Notes under the pieces: generated by a model | What the model was told of the DNA's origin: nothing | Databases searched by the model: none | Seen by the model: only the letters and a program-made list of their open reading frames with translations | NCBI GenBank assembly: GCA_963971575.1 | Contig: OZ020625.1 | Location: 30,142,537-30,206,536, forward strand | Source: Liopterus haemorrhoidalis | Taxonomy: Eukaryota > Arthropoda > Insecta > Coleoptera > Dytiscidae | DNA length: 64,000 nucleotides | Reading direction: 5' to 3' | Translations under genes and position numbers: made by a program | Part shown: piece by piece, positions 30,101 to 43,800 of the stretch | How the letters are laid out: every line of letters starts with the position of its first letter | Numbering within the stretch: the stretch's first letter is position 1

Positions 30101-31784
30101 AAATATTTCCCTAGTATTTCATATATTTTAATAGCATTTAAAATATTTCCTTAGTAAATATTTCAAATATTTCCCTACTATTTCAAATATTTCCCTAGTA
30201 TTTAAATTATCTCCCTAGTATTTCAAATATTTCCTTAGTATTTCATATATTTTACTAGTATTTAAAAGATTTTTTTAGTAAATATTTCAAATATTTCCCT
30301 AGTATTTCATATATTTTACTAGTATTTAAAATATTTTTTAGTAAATATTTCCTTAGTATTTCATATATTTTAATAGCATTTAAAATATTTCCCTAGTATT
30401 TAAATTATTTCCCTAGTATTTCAAATATTTCCTTAGTATTTCATATATTTTACTAGTATTTAAAATATTTTTTTAGTAAATATTTCAAATATTTCCCTAG
30501 TATTTCATATATTTTACTATAATCCGTCTCAATTTGTAATACGAAACTAGATCTGGTTACTTTGGTGACTGTTGTGGTGTAAACAGACTTTGGCGTATCC
30601 GTCTGAACCAATACTATGATAATATTATAAATGTATTGTCAATATAAAACATAAAAAATGAACTTTTCCTGTTAGTTCCGTATTACAAAATGAGACAGAT
30701 AATAGTATTTAAAATATTTTTTTTTAGTAAATATTTCCCTACTATTTCAAATATTTCCCTTTTATTTCAAATATTTTCTTAGTATTTCAAATATTCTCTT
30801 AGTAAATATATCCTTAGTAAATGTTTCAATTATTTCCTTAATATTTTAAATATTTCCCTAGTATTTCATATATTTCTAATATTTCAAATACTTTCCTAGT
30901 ATTTAAAATATTTCCTAAGTAAATATTTCAAATATTTCCCTATTATTTCAAATATTTGCTAATATTTAAAATATTTCCTTACTATTTTAAATATTTCCCC
31001 AGTATTTCAAATATTTCCCTATTATTTTAAATATTTACCTAGTATTTCTAATATTTCCCTAGTATTTCAAATATTTCTCTAATATCTTTAATATTTTACT
31101 AAGTAAATATTTACCTAGTATTTCTAATATTTCCCTAGTATTTCAAATATTTCTCTAATATCTTCAATATTTAACTAAGTAAATATTTCAAATATTTGCT
31201 AATATTTCAAATATTTCCTTACTATTTTAAATATTTTCTTAGTATTTCAATATTTCCTAATATTACAAATATTTCCCTATTATTTTAAATATTTCCCTAG
31301 TATTTCAAATATTTCCTTAGTAAATATTACAAACATTTCCTAATATTTCAAAATATTTCCCTAGTATTTAAAATACATTTACAGTATTTGATATACATGA
31401 TTTAAAATACTTTTTCAAATAAAAGTATTGGATATTTTAAATACGTTTTATCAGTGATGACTAATAGTATTTGTTATTTCAAATACTTTTACAGTTTATT
31501 TGACATAGCTTTGGTTGCAATTAGAGTTCATTTCAATTAAGAATACAGTATGAACCAGAGAAAGAGACTTACTTCTATTTTACGTAAGTCCACAGGACTG
31601 TATTTGAAATAAATAGGACATATAGACTTGGGTTCCAGGACTCCATCAGGATTAATGCATTTCATAATTTCAGTTTTGTATTTCGAATTTAGCTCCTCCA
31701 TTACAGTTGTGTCGATTCTATAGTTGACTGTAGCTTTTGTATTATTATAGAACCAATAAGCCTTAAAAAAATGGTGAATAAAAT

Positions 31785-31834
<50 letters not shown>

Positions 31835-34800
31835 ACACACACACACACACACACACACAATTTAGTGGCTCGCGGGCCGCAACAAAATTTTTGTAGCCCC
31901 TGAAGTGTTAAAAAAAATAACTTGGGCTTATTTAGGATAAAAATTTACCGTGCGATGAGTTTAAATATATCAAAACTGTGTTCTAATCCACAGCTGAAAA
32001 TCCCAATTTAACAAAGAACCAATCAGATTACTTCGTTAGCTCGAACTCACCCGAGGAACAACGAAAATATGTGTTCCTAACTTAATACCTGTTGTCAACT
32101 CATTGGCGTGTAGAGAAAAATAGTGTTCATTTAATAATCAATTCGTATAAGGTAATAAAAATAGAATGTACGCCTATTTGTACGTGTCCTTGGAAATAAG
32201 TTTGATAACTAAATGTTTCTGTCAAGTGTTGCATAACGGACAAGATTTCTTGATCGCTCTGTATTTAAGAATATAAAATATACTTTTTCTTCAAGCGGTT
32301 TATAATGCTAACATTACATTGTTCAACACATTCGGTAGAAATGATACATTTTTTTACTAGTAACAAAATGTGAACATTTTTATACTAGTAAATAGTTCAT
32401 ATAGTTATCAACAGATGGCACTGATGGCAGCAGTCGCCATAAACAAAACATCTGTCAATTTAATATGTTTGTAGCGTGGTTTGTAGTGAATTCAGAAATT
32501 AGTTACGTTATTAGTAGAGCCCTGCGCGGATAAGCTTTTCTGTATCCGCATCCGATCCGCATCCGCACATCCATGATCCGCATCCGATCCGCATCCGCAG
32601 CTTTTGTAAATAGTAAATCCGCATCCGATCCGCATCCGCATCCGATCCGCATCCGCAAAAATATCCGCACTACAGGTTTTGCTGTCAGTTTGGAAAGACC
32701 TAACATATTTCGCCTGCTTAGGTAATCTCTGCTCTAAAACGCTACTCAAAATTTTTGGATTTACCAGCTTATTTATTACTAACCTAACCTAAGAGACCCC
32801 AAAAGTTTTAAGGCCTAGATGCGCTAATAACTTATTTAAATCTCGAGAGAGATAAAAATTTTGGGGGGCCTAAGCGTTCTTTTTCGTAGGAAGTAAGTGG
32901 CGTGCTGCTATTTTTAATATTGAATTTAAAAAAAAAAATCAGAAAAGTTACTTGATAGAAGGTGCTTCATATTTTTAGGATCAAGTAATTCTCTTACGCC
33001 ATTTTGCGCATGAGTTAGGCGTTGGAACTTTTTCAAATAGCAACATGTGTCATTTTTCAAATTTTTGGGATCTGCAAGACTTTTTACTTCGGGTAGTATA
33101 AAAAAATTGGCAGGTTACATAATAAAATTTTCGAGAAAAAATTATGTAGGTAAATTTTGGTATTTAAATAAAACTTACTAATCAGTTTTATGTAAAAAAA
33201 AAACCTTTATCAGATTTAAAAGCCAGAATTAGAGCAGAGGTAGGAAGAATTACGTCGAAAGTGTACCAGGAAACTTTTGTCCAAAATATTATTTTCTATA
33301 ATATATTCAATAATAAAAAGAAAGTTAAGTTGATTGTCTCAACTCAGTCTTGATCATGGACAATTGTCTTAATAAAAATAACATAAAGTGAGATTGAATG
33401 CTACAAAATATCATGTATATACAGACAACCGAAAATAACCGAGGACTGCGTAGTCAGAACACAATTGCTTGTTTCTCCGAAAGTAACCGAAGATTTAATG
33501 TTCACGCGGATATTGCGGATAAGCAGATATGACATTTAATCCGCATCCGATCCGCATCCGCCTGGTTTAAATGATAATTTATCCGCATCCGCAGAAAAGT
33601 TGCGGATATCCGCGGATTATCCGCGGATACCCGCGGATTTGCAGGGCTCTAGTTATTAGTGAGTTACTTTATTATTATTCTGTGATCAATCTGTGATTTG
33701 TTACAAAATACACAATATAATGATCAAAAATTAAAAAATGTCTCGACCAATTCAATGTACACCGCCGGAATTAGCAGCAATAGCATCTGAAACTATAAAG
33801 TCATAAGTATTTATGGTTGCAAATTTTTAATACCTACGCTTGAAGAAAAGATAGTATATGTCACTCGGAGTAGAACGCCTTTTTTGTGCTTCGCTCAATA
33901 TGCAAGCCTCGGCTGCGCCTCGGCAGCAATATTTGAGCTCAGCACAAAAAAGAGCGCCTTCTACTCCTAGTAACATAATATACTATTCTTCTCTTTTCTG
34001 TTTGTAAAAATATTCCTACGATCTTTTCGGGATATTTGAAGTTTTTTATTACTAGCCTAACTGTAAAAATGTTTATAACAAAAATTGATTATAATAAAAA
34101 AAAATTAAAAATCCATTTGTTGTATATACTTTTTCCACTGAATGATTATTTAGGGAGTAACGGGGGTACCCTGAATTGTGTGAAAAATCACTCTTCTACA
34201 ACAAATTTTTGACTTACTTGTATTGCTGGGTTCTTAACGCCGATATAAATATATTTTTGCTTAAATTTCAAGTTCCATGTATAAGGAGATAAGGTGCTAC
34301 CATCGCCTTCAATACCAACCACTTTACAGATGAATTCTATTGTTCGATTTTGAGAAAGGAGCATTTTGAAACAAATCCTTGTATCTCCTGGCAGGTTATA
34401 GGATACTATAAAAGTCAAATATTCTATCGAATGGGGCTAAAACAAATTATATTAGTTGGATTGTTATATATTCATCCTCTTCTTCGGCCTATAAACGTTG
34501 AAACGTTTATGAGAAGAGTAAAAAAAGTATAAAGCTCTGCAAGGCTGCTTTCAGAGCTCTTTAAATTAGTTGACTGTTCACTGTGCGTTGTGGATCTGTT
34601 CAGTAGATAGTTTTGTTGGAAATATTAATTATATTTCGGTTATGTTTTGTAAACATATTTGCAGACCGCCGGTCGGCTTAACAGGAAATGGTTTATAGCA
34701 GTCCCTAATGGTTTATGGCGGGCTAATTTTTTTTAAGTTAAGCCTACATCTGGGGTCCATATTTTTTATTAGTTTTTAAGATGTACTAGGACTGCATTTT

Positions 34801-37800
34801 AAGAATTCAGTCACTATTCAGATTTTGTATCAGCAACAACTATTCTTTTCACTTTGTTTAATAAACTTTACTAACCTACCAGCTCTCTTTTATTTTATTC
34901 TTGTCTTACACAGAATAACGTAATCCCAACCAGTTTTAACGTTCAAGGCAGCGTTTACAACTACGGAAATTAGTGCGTTACGAATAGTGCGACAGTTGTG
35001 TGTTAAACCAACTACGGCTAGGGATGTTCCGATACTATTGATATGATACCAGTATCGATATCGCGATTTTAGTATCGATACTAATTTTCCGATGCTGTAT
35101 TAATATCATTACAGTTAACCCAGTATCATATCATTTCTTTTTTTTTTTTTTGTTAAAAGAATATCGTATAATTTTTATTTATAAACATATAAATATTTGT
35201 GATTTATTTTTTTTTCAATAGAGGATAGGCATGATTTTATTTTTTATTATATTCCTCTTTTTGCATATAACATAAAAAACAGTTTTGCATTTTTTTTTTT
35301 TAATTTGAAGGCTTAAAAAAAATCATAAATGTATGTAGCGCCCGAAAACCACGTGTGACGTCATACCCTACATAAGTGTACTGCGTACAGCCTACCCGGT
35401 CTACAGCGTACAGCCTACACAGTCTGTCGTGAACTTATTTGCTTGTATAACTTTTATAGATTGTGTAAAGTTAGAGTGATTTTAATTAAAATAAAGTTTA
35501 ATTCTATAAAAACATTTTATACATGTTTACCGAATTAAATTTTATATTAAAATATATAACCTATATTGCAGTATTTCAATTATGCCAACGTTTTGTAACT
35601 TCATGTAAACAATGTAGTAAAATTCTGACATCTAAATTACATAAATATTTACATTTTACTGAGTTGCAGCGTTTATTGTTTACATAAAGTTATAGAATAC
35701 ATAAATGGTTATTACAAGTCTGTTTTGACACCACGTATTTCTTCAGCACTGTAGCATTCATTATTTTTCATATATTCCATGAGCATAAAAGCATCAATGT
35801 TGGGTAAATTATCACTCTGAGCCCTTTAAATCTTTATCTGCCATTTTAATAATAAATGCGTGAAAAATTGTTTAAAAACAAATACAAAACTCTCGAACAA
35901 TACAATATACACACATTATGTTGTAGTCTGGGCTGTCTGGGGTTTGACGTCATGCTCAGTCGTATTTACTCGGCAACCTTCGCGCTGTGGTCGGCTTATT
36001 TCAAATTTACAATATTTTAATTAAAAAATTTGGCTGTAATATTAATTAAAATGTGATTTTTGTTTTGTTAGGTGACATAACTAACATTAACATATCAAAA
36101 AAATGTAGTTTTAAGGAAATATATATTTTATGCGTATCCCCTATTGTAATTCTATTCGAATAAAAAAAATTAAAATAATCAGTCCAGTTACTTTATTTAT
36201 ACACCTCGTAGTCGACTAATTTAAGAGCTTTAAACGCAGCTTTAGAACTTGTTTTTTAAAATTTGTATTAATACTAAGACTAGGTATACCCCCCCCCCAT
36301 CTATTTTATACATACCCTAAAATTTTCATCGGTGATTTTGATATCCAATAAATCTCTATGTGGGCAATCATATACTTTTTTTTGCCTACTCATAGATGTA
36401 TGGACAATTTTATATTCACAATCACAATTTTTTTTTCGGACAAATTTGACCATTGTTTCCACGTTAGTAATATTTTCTAACGTAAAAGTCATATCTTTTA
36501 TTATATTAAGTCCATGCTCAGCATCTGGCATTTGCAAAAAATGTTGTCGATATTCATTTCGGCTTATCGTTCTAAGAGTTTTATTCAACCTAAAAATTTT
36601 AAGGAAGAATGGAAAGGGGAACATGGAAAGGTTTATTAAAAAAGTTGTGTGCTGTCTACTTAGAACACAATTTTTTTAATGGTTTATTAAAAAAGTTGTG
36701 TGCTATCTATTACAGCACAATTTTTTCCTAGACTAAACAAGGTGTGGAAATTCCAAAAATTCAAACCGCAGGTCTCTATCTCTTACCGTTTTTGAGATAT
36801 GATTTTTTAAAATTTTCATTTGTTATAATACTGACAGTATTTTTTTAATGGTTTATTAAAAAAGTTGTGTGCTATCTACTTAGAGCACAATTTTTTTTAG
36901 ACTATACAAGATGTGGAGATTCCAAAAATTCAAACCGCAGGTCTCTATAGGGATTCGCAGCTAAGCACCCTACCATCTGGTGAGCGTTTCATGAACTTGT
37001 GTACATCAGATAACATTTCGTTTTGTGTATTGGTTTTGTATGAAGTTTGTTTTTAAAGTTTTATTATAATCATTGAAAAATGTATAATACATATTGTTGT
37101 GTGCCTATGTGCAATTCATTGCAAAGAAGAAACCCGGAAATATCGTTTCATTTGTTTCCACTAATATCAGACATCGTACGGTTCGAAACAAAATTGGGAA
37201 AGCAAGAGGTTAGGAATCGACGCGATGTTTAGATAAACAATTTAAAAATTGGAAAAAAAGTGAGCCCTTGTATCAAAATTTGCTCATTACATTTTAATGA
37301 TAGTGACTACAAAAAATATTTTCAATTTTGTATTTATAATCGCATATCTTGAAAATTCCTGTTATTGTGTGTGGGTTTGTGATGCACAAGTTTGTAGGCA
37401 TAATGCATAAATCTTTATGAACTCTCTGTTTTTTTCAGTGACTCCACACAATATTATATGCCCAGCATTGTAGATTTCTACCCCTTGCTAAACAACACGG
37501 GAATTATTATTTCCTCCAATATAGTTAAAATAATCGACAATGGAAAACCACCATAACTTAAAACCAAATCACAAAATGTAGTATTTTAGATGTTTACAAG
37601 TAATGTCACTTCACAAAATCAGAAAATCCCAAACAATTATATATTTTTTGTCGTTTTTTGATACACTTTTCGCTATTATTTACTAGTAAATGTCAAGTGG
37701 TATCTGATTTAGAATGGTTTCAAAAACATCCGCGTGGCACTACGATCTTAAAATTTTCCCCCTATTTTAAGATATTAGCGTCATAGATTAATGATTGTTT

Positions 37801-40800
37801 TTTACTTTTGTATTTTGAACATTTCCCATACGTTCATACCACCAAAAAGGGGGCCGCAAGTATTTTCATAAATGTCCATAAACTGAAAATTAATTAATAA
37901 ATTTTTTAATTTTATTTTTTTAATTTTAATTTTATTTATTTTTACCTGAACGGTGGGATAAAAACAAACGTAGGATGTATAAAAAACATTTCCGTAATCA
38001 GGCCAAATATAGTTTTCGTTATCAACTATTTCTGACGAAGTTTCGTGTCGCCGTACTTTATATTTAACAGTTCCCTAAAAGAAATAGAAAAACATTGATG
38101 TGAAGTGTGCATTATCATATATTCCAGTATTTCGTAGGTATATACAAGGTGTCTCAAAAGAAATTTTATATTTAGTGGATTGATTAAAAAAAAAGTAAGC
38201 CGTATATAGAAAAAATGTTTATTAATAGGGGATAGGCATGATTTTTTTTTAAATTTTTTATTATATTCCTCTTGTTGCATATAAACATAAAAAACAGTTT
38301 TTAATTTTTTTTTTTTTAATTTGAAGGCTTAAAAAAATCATAAATGTATGTAGCGCGCGAAAACGACGTGTGACGTCATACCCCTTCTAACTGACGCATG
38401 ACACTACTAGCTTACCCAGCGTTACATAGTCTGTTGTGAACTTATTTGTTTGTATAACTTTTATAGGTTATGTAAAGTTAGAGTGATTTTAATTAAAATA
38501 AAGTTTAATCCTATAAAAACAATTTATACATGTTTACCGAATTAAATTTTATATTAAAATATATAAAATATGGAAGATCCAGGCCCCAGTACTTCGAAAC
38601 ATAGTCGAAAATATTGTTTAGTACCAATGTGCACAATTAGTTCAACTAGAAATCCAACAAAACAATTTATACTATTACCTGATGGCGAAAAACAACAGAA
38701 AAGGCGAAATTTGTGGCTGAAAGCTATGAGGCGAAATAAAACCGATATTTCAGAAAAAAGTAATCTTTATGTTGTGTGCATAAATGCATTAATGTTGGGT
38801 AAATTATCACTCTGAGCCCTAACAAAATCTTTATCTGTCATTTTAATAATAAATGCGTGAAAAATTGTTTAAAAACAAATACAAAACTCTCGAACAATAC
38901 AATATACACACGTGTAAAGATTATGTTGTAGCTGTATCTGTGACGTGAAACCCCTATCGTTTGACGTCATACTCAGTCGTTTTTACTCGGCAACCTTCGC
39001 GGCGTGGTCGGCTTATTTCAAATTTACAATATTTTAATTAAAAAATTTGGCTATAATATTAATTAAAATGTGATTTTTGTTTTGTTAGGTGACATAACTA
39101 ACATTATCATATCAAAATAATGTAGTTTTAAGGAAATATAAATTTTATGCGTATCTCCTATTATTAAAATACACTTTTTGGGGATTTATTTCTTAAAAAT
39201 AATATCGTCTAAATGTAGACCCTCGCGTTCTCGGCACTCATTTAATCGAACAGTAAAATTACTTATGACGTCTCGGCAGGTGGACTCAGGGATGGCTGCC
39301 ATTTCGTGACGGATATTTTCTTTCAAATGCGCCAGTGAAGTCGGTTTATTGGCGTAAACTTTAGATTTAAGATAACCCCATAGGAAAAAGTCCATAGGGG
39401 TTAAATCTGGACTGCGTGGAGGCCAATTTATGTCACCTCTCCGGGAGATCAATTTGCCTGAGAAAATTTCACGAACACGTGGCAGAGACATATTGGACGT
39501 GTGTGAAGTTGCTCCGTCCTGTTGGAACCATGTTCTTTGGTTATAGCCAGGAAAGTTTTGCAGTTCAGGTACCAAGAAGTTGTCTAACATCTCCACATAA
39601 CGCTCTGAATTCACTGTAACTGCACGCCCCCTTTCGTCTTTAAAAAAGTAAGGGCCGATAATTCCTCGCGCCGACATCGCAGCCCATACGGTCACTTTAG
39701 GCGAATGTAGGGGTTTCTGATGTTTGCGTTTCGGATTCGTTGCACTCCAGTAGCGGCAGTTCTGCTTATTTACGTGGCCATTAAGATGAAAATGAGCTTC
39801 ATCCGAAAACAAAATGTTGGTAAACGTTGAAAATCGCTCAATCACCTGATTTACGAAATTAAGCCTCTGACTGGCATCTTGGGGCTTTAATTCTTGCACC
39901 AATTGAATTTTGTAGGGGTGCAGCTTTAGGTCTTTGTGCATAATGCGATGTAATGATGATCTATGCACATTTAAAGCACTTGCGCCCTTCCGAATTGAAA
40001 GCTTCGGGTCGTCACGAACAGACTGATTAACATTCTCCACGTTTTCTACCGTTCTTGATGACCTAGGTCGCCCGGATTTTGATTTATCCAGCGTTGTACC
40101 AGTCTCTTCAAACTTTTTAACCCAATGTCGAATGAGAGGAATGCTTGGCGCATCATTTAAGTGGCGAAAACCTCGAATACTGCAGAATTTTCTAAGCGCT
40201 ACAGTCGCCGAATCACCGTTTTTGTAAAACTCTCGCACGTATAACGAGCGGTCTGCTCCCGAGAAACGCTCCATAGCGACTGAATTGCCAAGAGCCAGGC
40301 TACCGATTGACATAACCCCCGCGCCCCTCGGATACGTTGCGTTCACGCAGTAAGCTAAATAAATATAAAATTTCTTTTGAGACACCTTGTATTATAACTG
40401 CATATGGGTATATACATATTTGTCCAAGGCTGTATACATATAGGCAGTTTCTTTGGTTTAAGCGGAACTAGATTTTCAAATCTAGTAACTTTTACCGATT
40501 GATTGAAGCTTAATAGAGAAGATAATCGAGGTAAATATAAGTGTTGCCTCGCTCTGTACAATACTTACTTCATAGAGGCCCCTAAATAAAGGCCTCAATT
40601 CTAATTCAATTTTGACTCTTTCTTTGGGGCGTACTGTCTCCACAGAAGGGGTAACTGTGAAAGGGTTTATGGGTTGTTCATGTTTCGGATCATCTTCGTA
40701 ATATAGTAAAAAATGAATATCAGAAAAACCAAAATTATATAAATAAAAACTGGTTTTATCTTCATTTTCACATTCTATGTCTCCAAAATTATAGTGAACT

Positions 40801-43800
40801 GGCAAAGCACATGGTCTTGAATAAGCACATTTTCCAAAAATTGTAACAGTAAATATATATGGATATCCAATAATAAGTTTCAAATTCTCCATTAAGCTGA
40901 GTTCTAAATGGATGATATATTTATGGTCCATGGAATATCTGGATTTCAAACCAAAAGTTATATCCAAAATTTCGCAAGGTTCTAGTATTCCAGATATTGG
41001 TTCAATACTTATAAAAGGTATTGATTGAAATTTAAACCTAAAACCAAAATTTACAGTCATGTGTAGGGATGGGAAAAAAACATCGATGTTTGTTTTAAAA
41101 ACATCGATGTTTTTACCATCGATGGTCAACTGGCGATAGTATCGATAAAACATCGATGTCTACTACCGATGTCGATGTTTAAACTTTGAAATTCAGAAAC
41201 TACTAGAGGCGCTGGAATCTTAAAAAAATAATTTTTATTAAAATTAGTACACAAAATATAATCGCCATCTATTGTGATATAACAATACTAATAGTGTTAG
41301 TTTTTATTCTTCTTAGCAGTTAGCAGAATACGAAAAAATAAGAAGAAACTTCTAATTTTTACAAACAATGCGAACGACCAAAGACACCAACACACTTTTT
41401 CTTTTTGAGTCTTGTTGACACTTTCCCAGTTGTTATTCCTCCAATCCCTGGATTTTTGTAAGTTGTCATTAGCTATTTTTTTATATATTGAAGTTGGCTT
41501 TTCCTGAACAAAATGATCAAAAGCTTCAATTAATCGGTAAAAGTAACTAGAATTGAAAATCTAGTTCCGCCTAAACCAAAGGAACAGACTTTATTTCAAC
41601 TTAAAAAAGTATAAAAATAATTGTGTATGACAGTGTTATTTTTATGTTAAATAATATAAAATTAACATTAAGATTACTATATTAGTATTGTAATAAAATC
41701 CAATATTTCATTTTAGAAATGTAAAAATAATAAGGTCTGTTCCTTTGGTTTAGGCGGAACTAGATTTTCAATTCTAGTTACTTTTACCGATTGATTGAAG
41801 CTTTTGATCATTTTGTTCAGGAAAAGTCAACTTCAATATATAAAAAAATATCTAATGACAAATTACAAAAATGAAAATTGCGGTTAGTTCCGCCTAATCG
41901 TTTGGAATAGACTGTAGGTACAAATTAGGATTATTATATTGGGTTATATAATATTAATGTGAAATTAATTACTATTAAAAAGGAATATTTCTATTTCAAA
42001 ATCTAATAAATGCTTTTTGTGTATTATGTGTTACTTTTTTCGTATTTTATCTTTACATTATTAAATAAAACCTATATAATATAAATAAATAGCTTTTTTT
42101 AATATTAATAAAACATCGATGTTTCCGATACATCGATGTTTTGCCTTCGATGTACAACCCTAGTCATGTGCGTAAAAATAGCAGTATCAAAAAAATATTA
42201 GTATAAATACAAAAAAAAAAAAATCTTGGTTTAAGTAATAACAAAGCCAAAATTTTCCTGATATATTATACTTTAAGAACAACTTTATTATTTTGATAAA
42301 AACTAAAAATTTTGACCGCCATCATAAAGTACTTGTATAAACTACATTCTAGCAGCAGAGTAGAAATAACTTGGCCTAATATTTTCTAACAGAGATATTA
42401 TTTATCATGACCATGGAAACGTTAAATGTAGGTATGAAAAAATTTAGACTTTTGGTGCCCTATTCTGAATTATTACCATTAATTTTTACTGAACTCTCTA
42501 TTCATGTTCTACCAGGTCTACAAGTATGAAATGCGGATTTTTTTCAAACTTGCCGCGCACACAATGTGTATAGTTCAAAGTTTCAACACATATGGCGTTT
42601 TGTTAAGTTATCAAGTGTCAAATGCGTATAGGTTATAATTTGAAAAGCGATCATATAGTTTTGTTTTACTGTGTTAAAAATATAAAATTTTGTGCCAAAT
42701 AAAGAGCATTCGCGGACAGTACTACTGTTTTGTTTTCATTTGAAAAAAAAACTGCTGCTGAATCATACCGACTGCTTCGAGAAGCTTATGGTGAATATGC
42801 TCCATCGCAAAATACGTGTGAACGATGGTTTCGGCGTTTCAAAAGTGGTGACTTTGATCTTACAGACAAAGAACATGGAAAACCTCCAAAAAAATATGAA
42901 GATACAAAATTAGAAACATTGCTACAGGAAGACGATAGTCAATCACAAAAACAACTAGCAGAGCAGTTAGGCGTTAGTCAACAAGCTGTTTCCAATCGCC
43001 TACAAGAGATGGGTAAGATCCAGAAAGTCGGCAGATGGGTTCCAAATGCATTGAATGAGAGGCAGATGGAAAAACGCAAAAACACTTGTGAAATTTTGCT
43101 TGCACGATGCAAAAGAAAGTCTTTTTTGCATCGTATTATTACTGGCGATAAAAAATGGATTTATTTTGAAAATCCCAAACGCAAAAAATCATGGGTGAAC
43201 CCAGGCTCATCCACATCAACTGCAAGACCGAATCGCTTTGGCAAAAAGACAATGCTCTGTACTTCGTGGGACCAAAAGGGTGTGGTCTATTATGAATTGT
43301 TAAAACCTGGTGAAACAGTTAATACCCAACGCTACCAACAACTGATCGTATTGAACCATTCGCTGCTCATAAAACGACCAGAATACGAAAGAAGACAGCA
43401 CAAGGTAATCTTTCTGCACGATAACGCTCCATCACATAAGGCAAAAGCAGTTTGCAACACATTGGAGGCACTCAGGTGGGAAGTGCTACCCCATGTCGGT
43501 TACTCACCAGACTTGGCCCCTTCAGATTACCACTTGTTCGCATCGATGGATCACGCAGTTGCCGAGCAGCACTTTTGTTTATATGAAAATGTGAAAGAAT
43601 GGCTAGATGAATGGTTTGCGGGGAAAGGGGAAGAGTTCTACTAATGTATATATAACATTTTTCCAAATAAAATTTTTGCCCAAAAATTTTTTGACTTCGA
43701 TTTTAGCCAAAATATAGTTTTAAGCTAATTTTGGGACGAGGATTATGAAAAAAATATTTAAAAAATTCATGCTTTCCTAGTTTTTGTGTTAGAGCCAATT

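Larger units (their letters stand above)
38145..40389 (-). mobile_element. DD41D mariner with uninterrupted transposase and nested T4
   Basis: TA flanks (38143-38144, 40390-40391) and TIRs CAAGGTGTCTCAAAAGAAAT of about 29 bp at both ends. Copy T4 is inserted near the left end, outside the transposase frame. Rejoining around T4 gives ATGTTTATTAAAATACAC. Confidence 0.93.

Noticed and set aside
31537..31860. 107-codon minus ORF with VCVCVC and ERERER
   Set aside because: The N-terminal part is the CA/CT microsatellite. Only 31573-31761 is a real exon.
34544..36242. 1.7 kb element bounded by GCTGCTTTCAGAGCTC-like ends
   Set aside because: The right partner is too diverged and no target duplication is visible.
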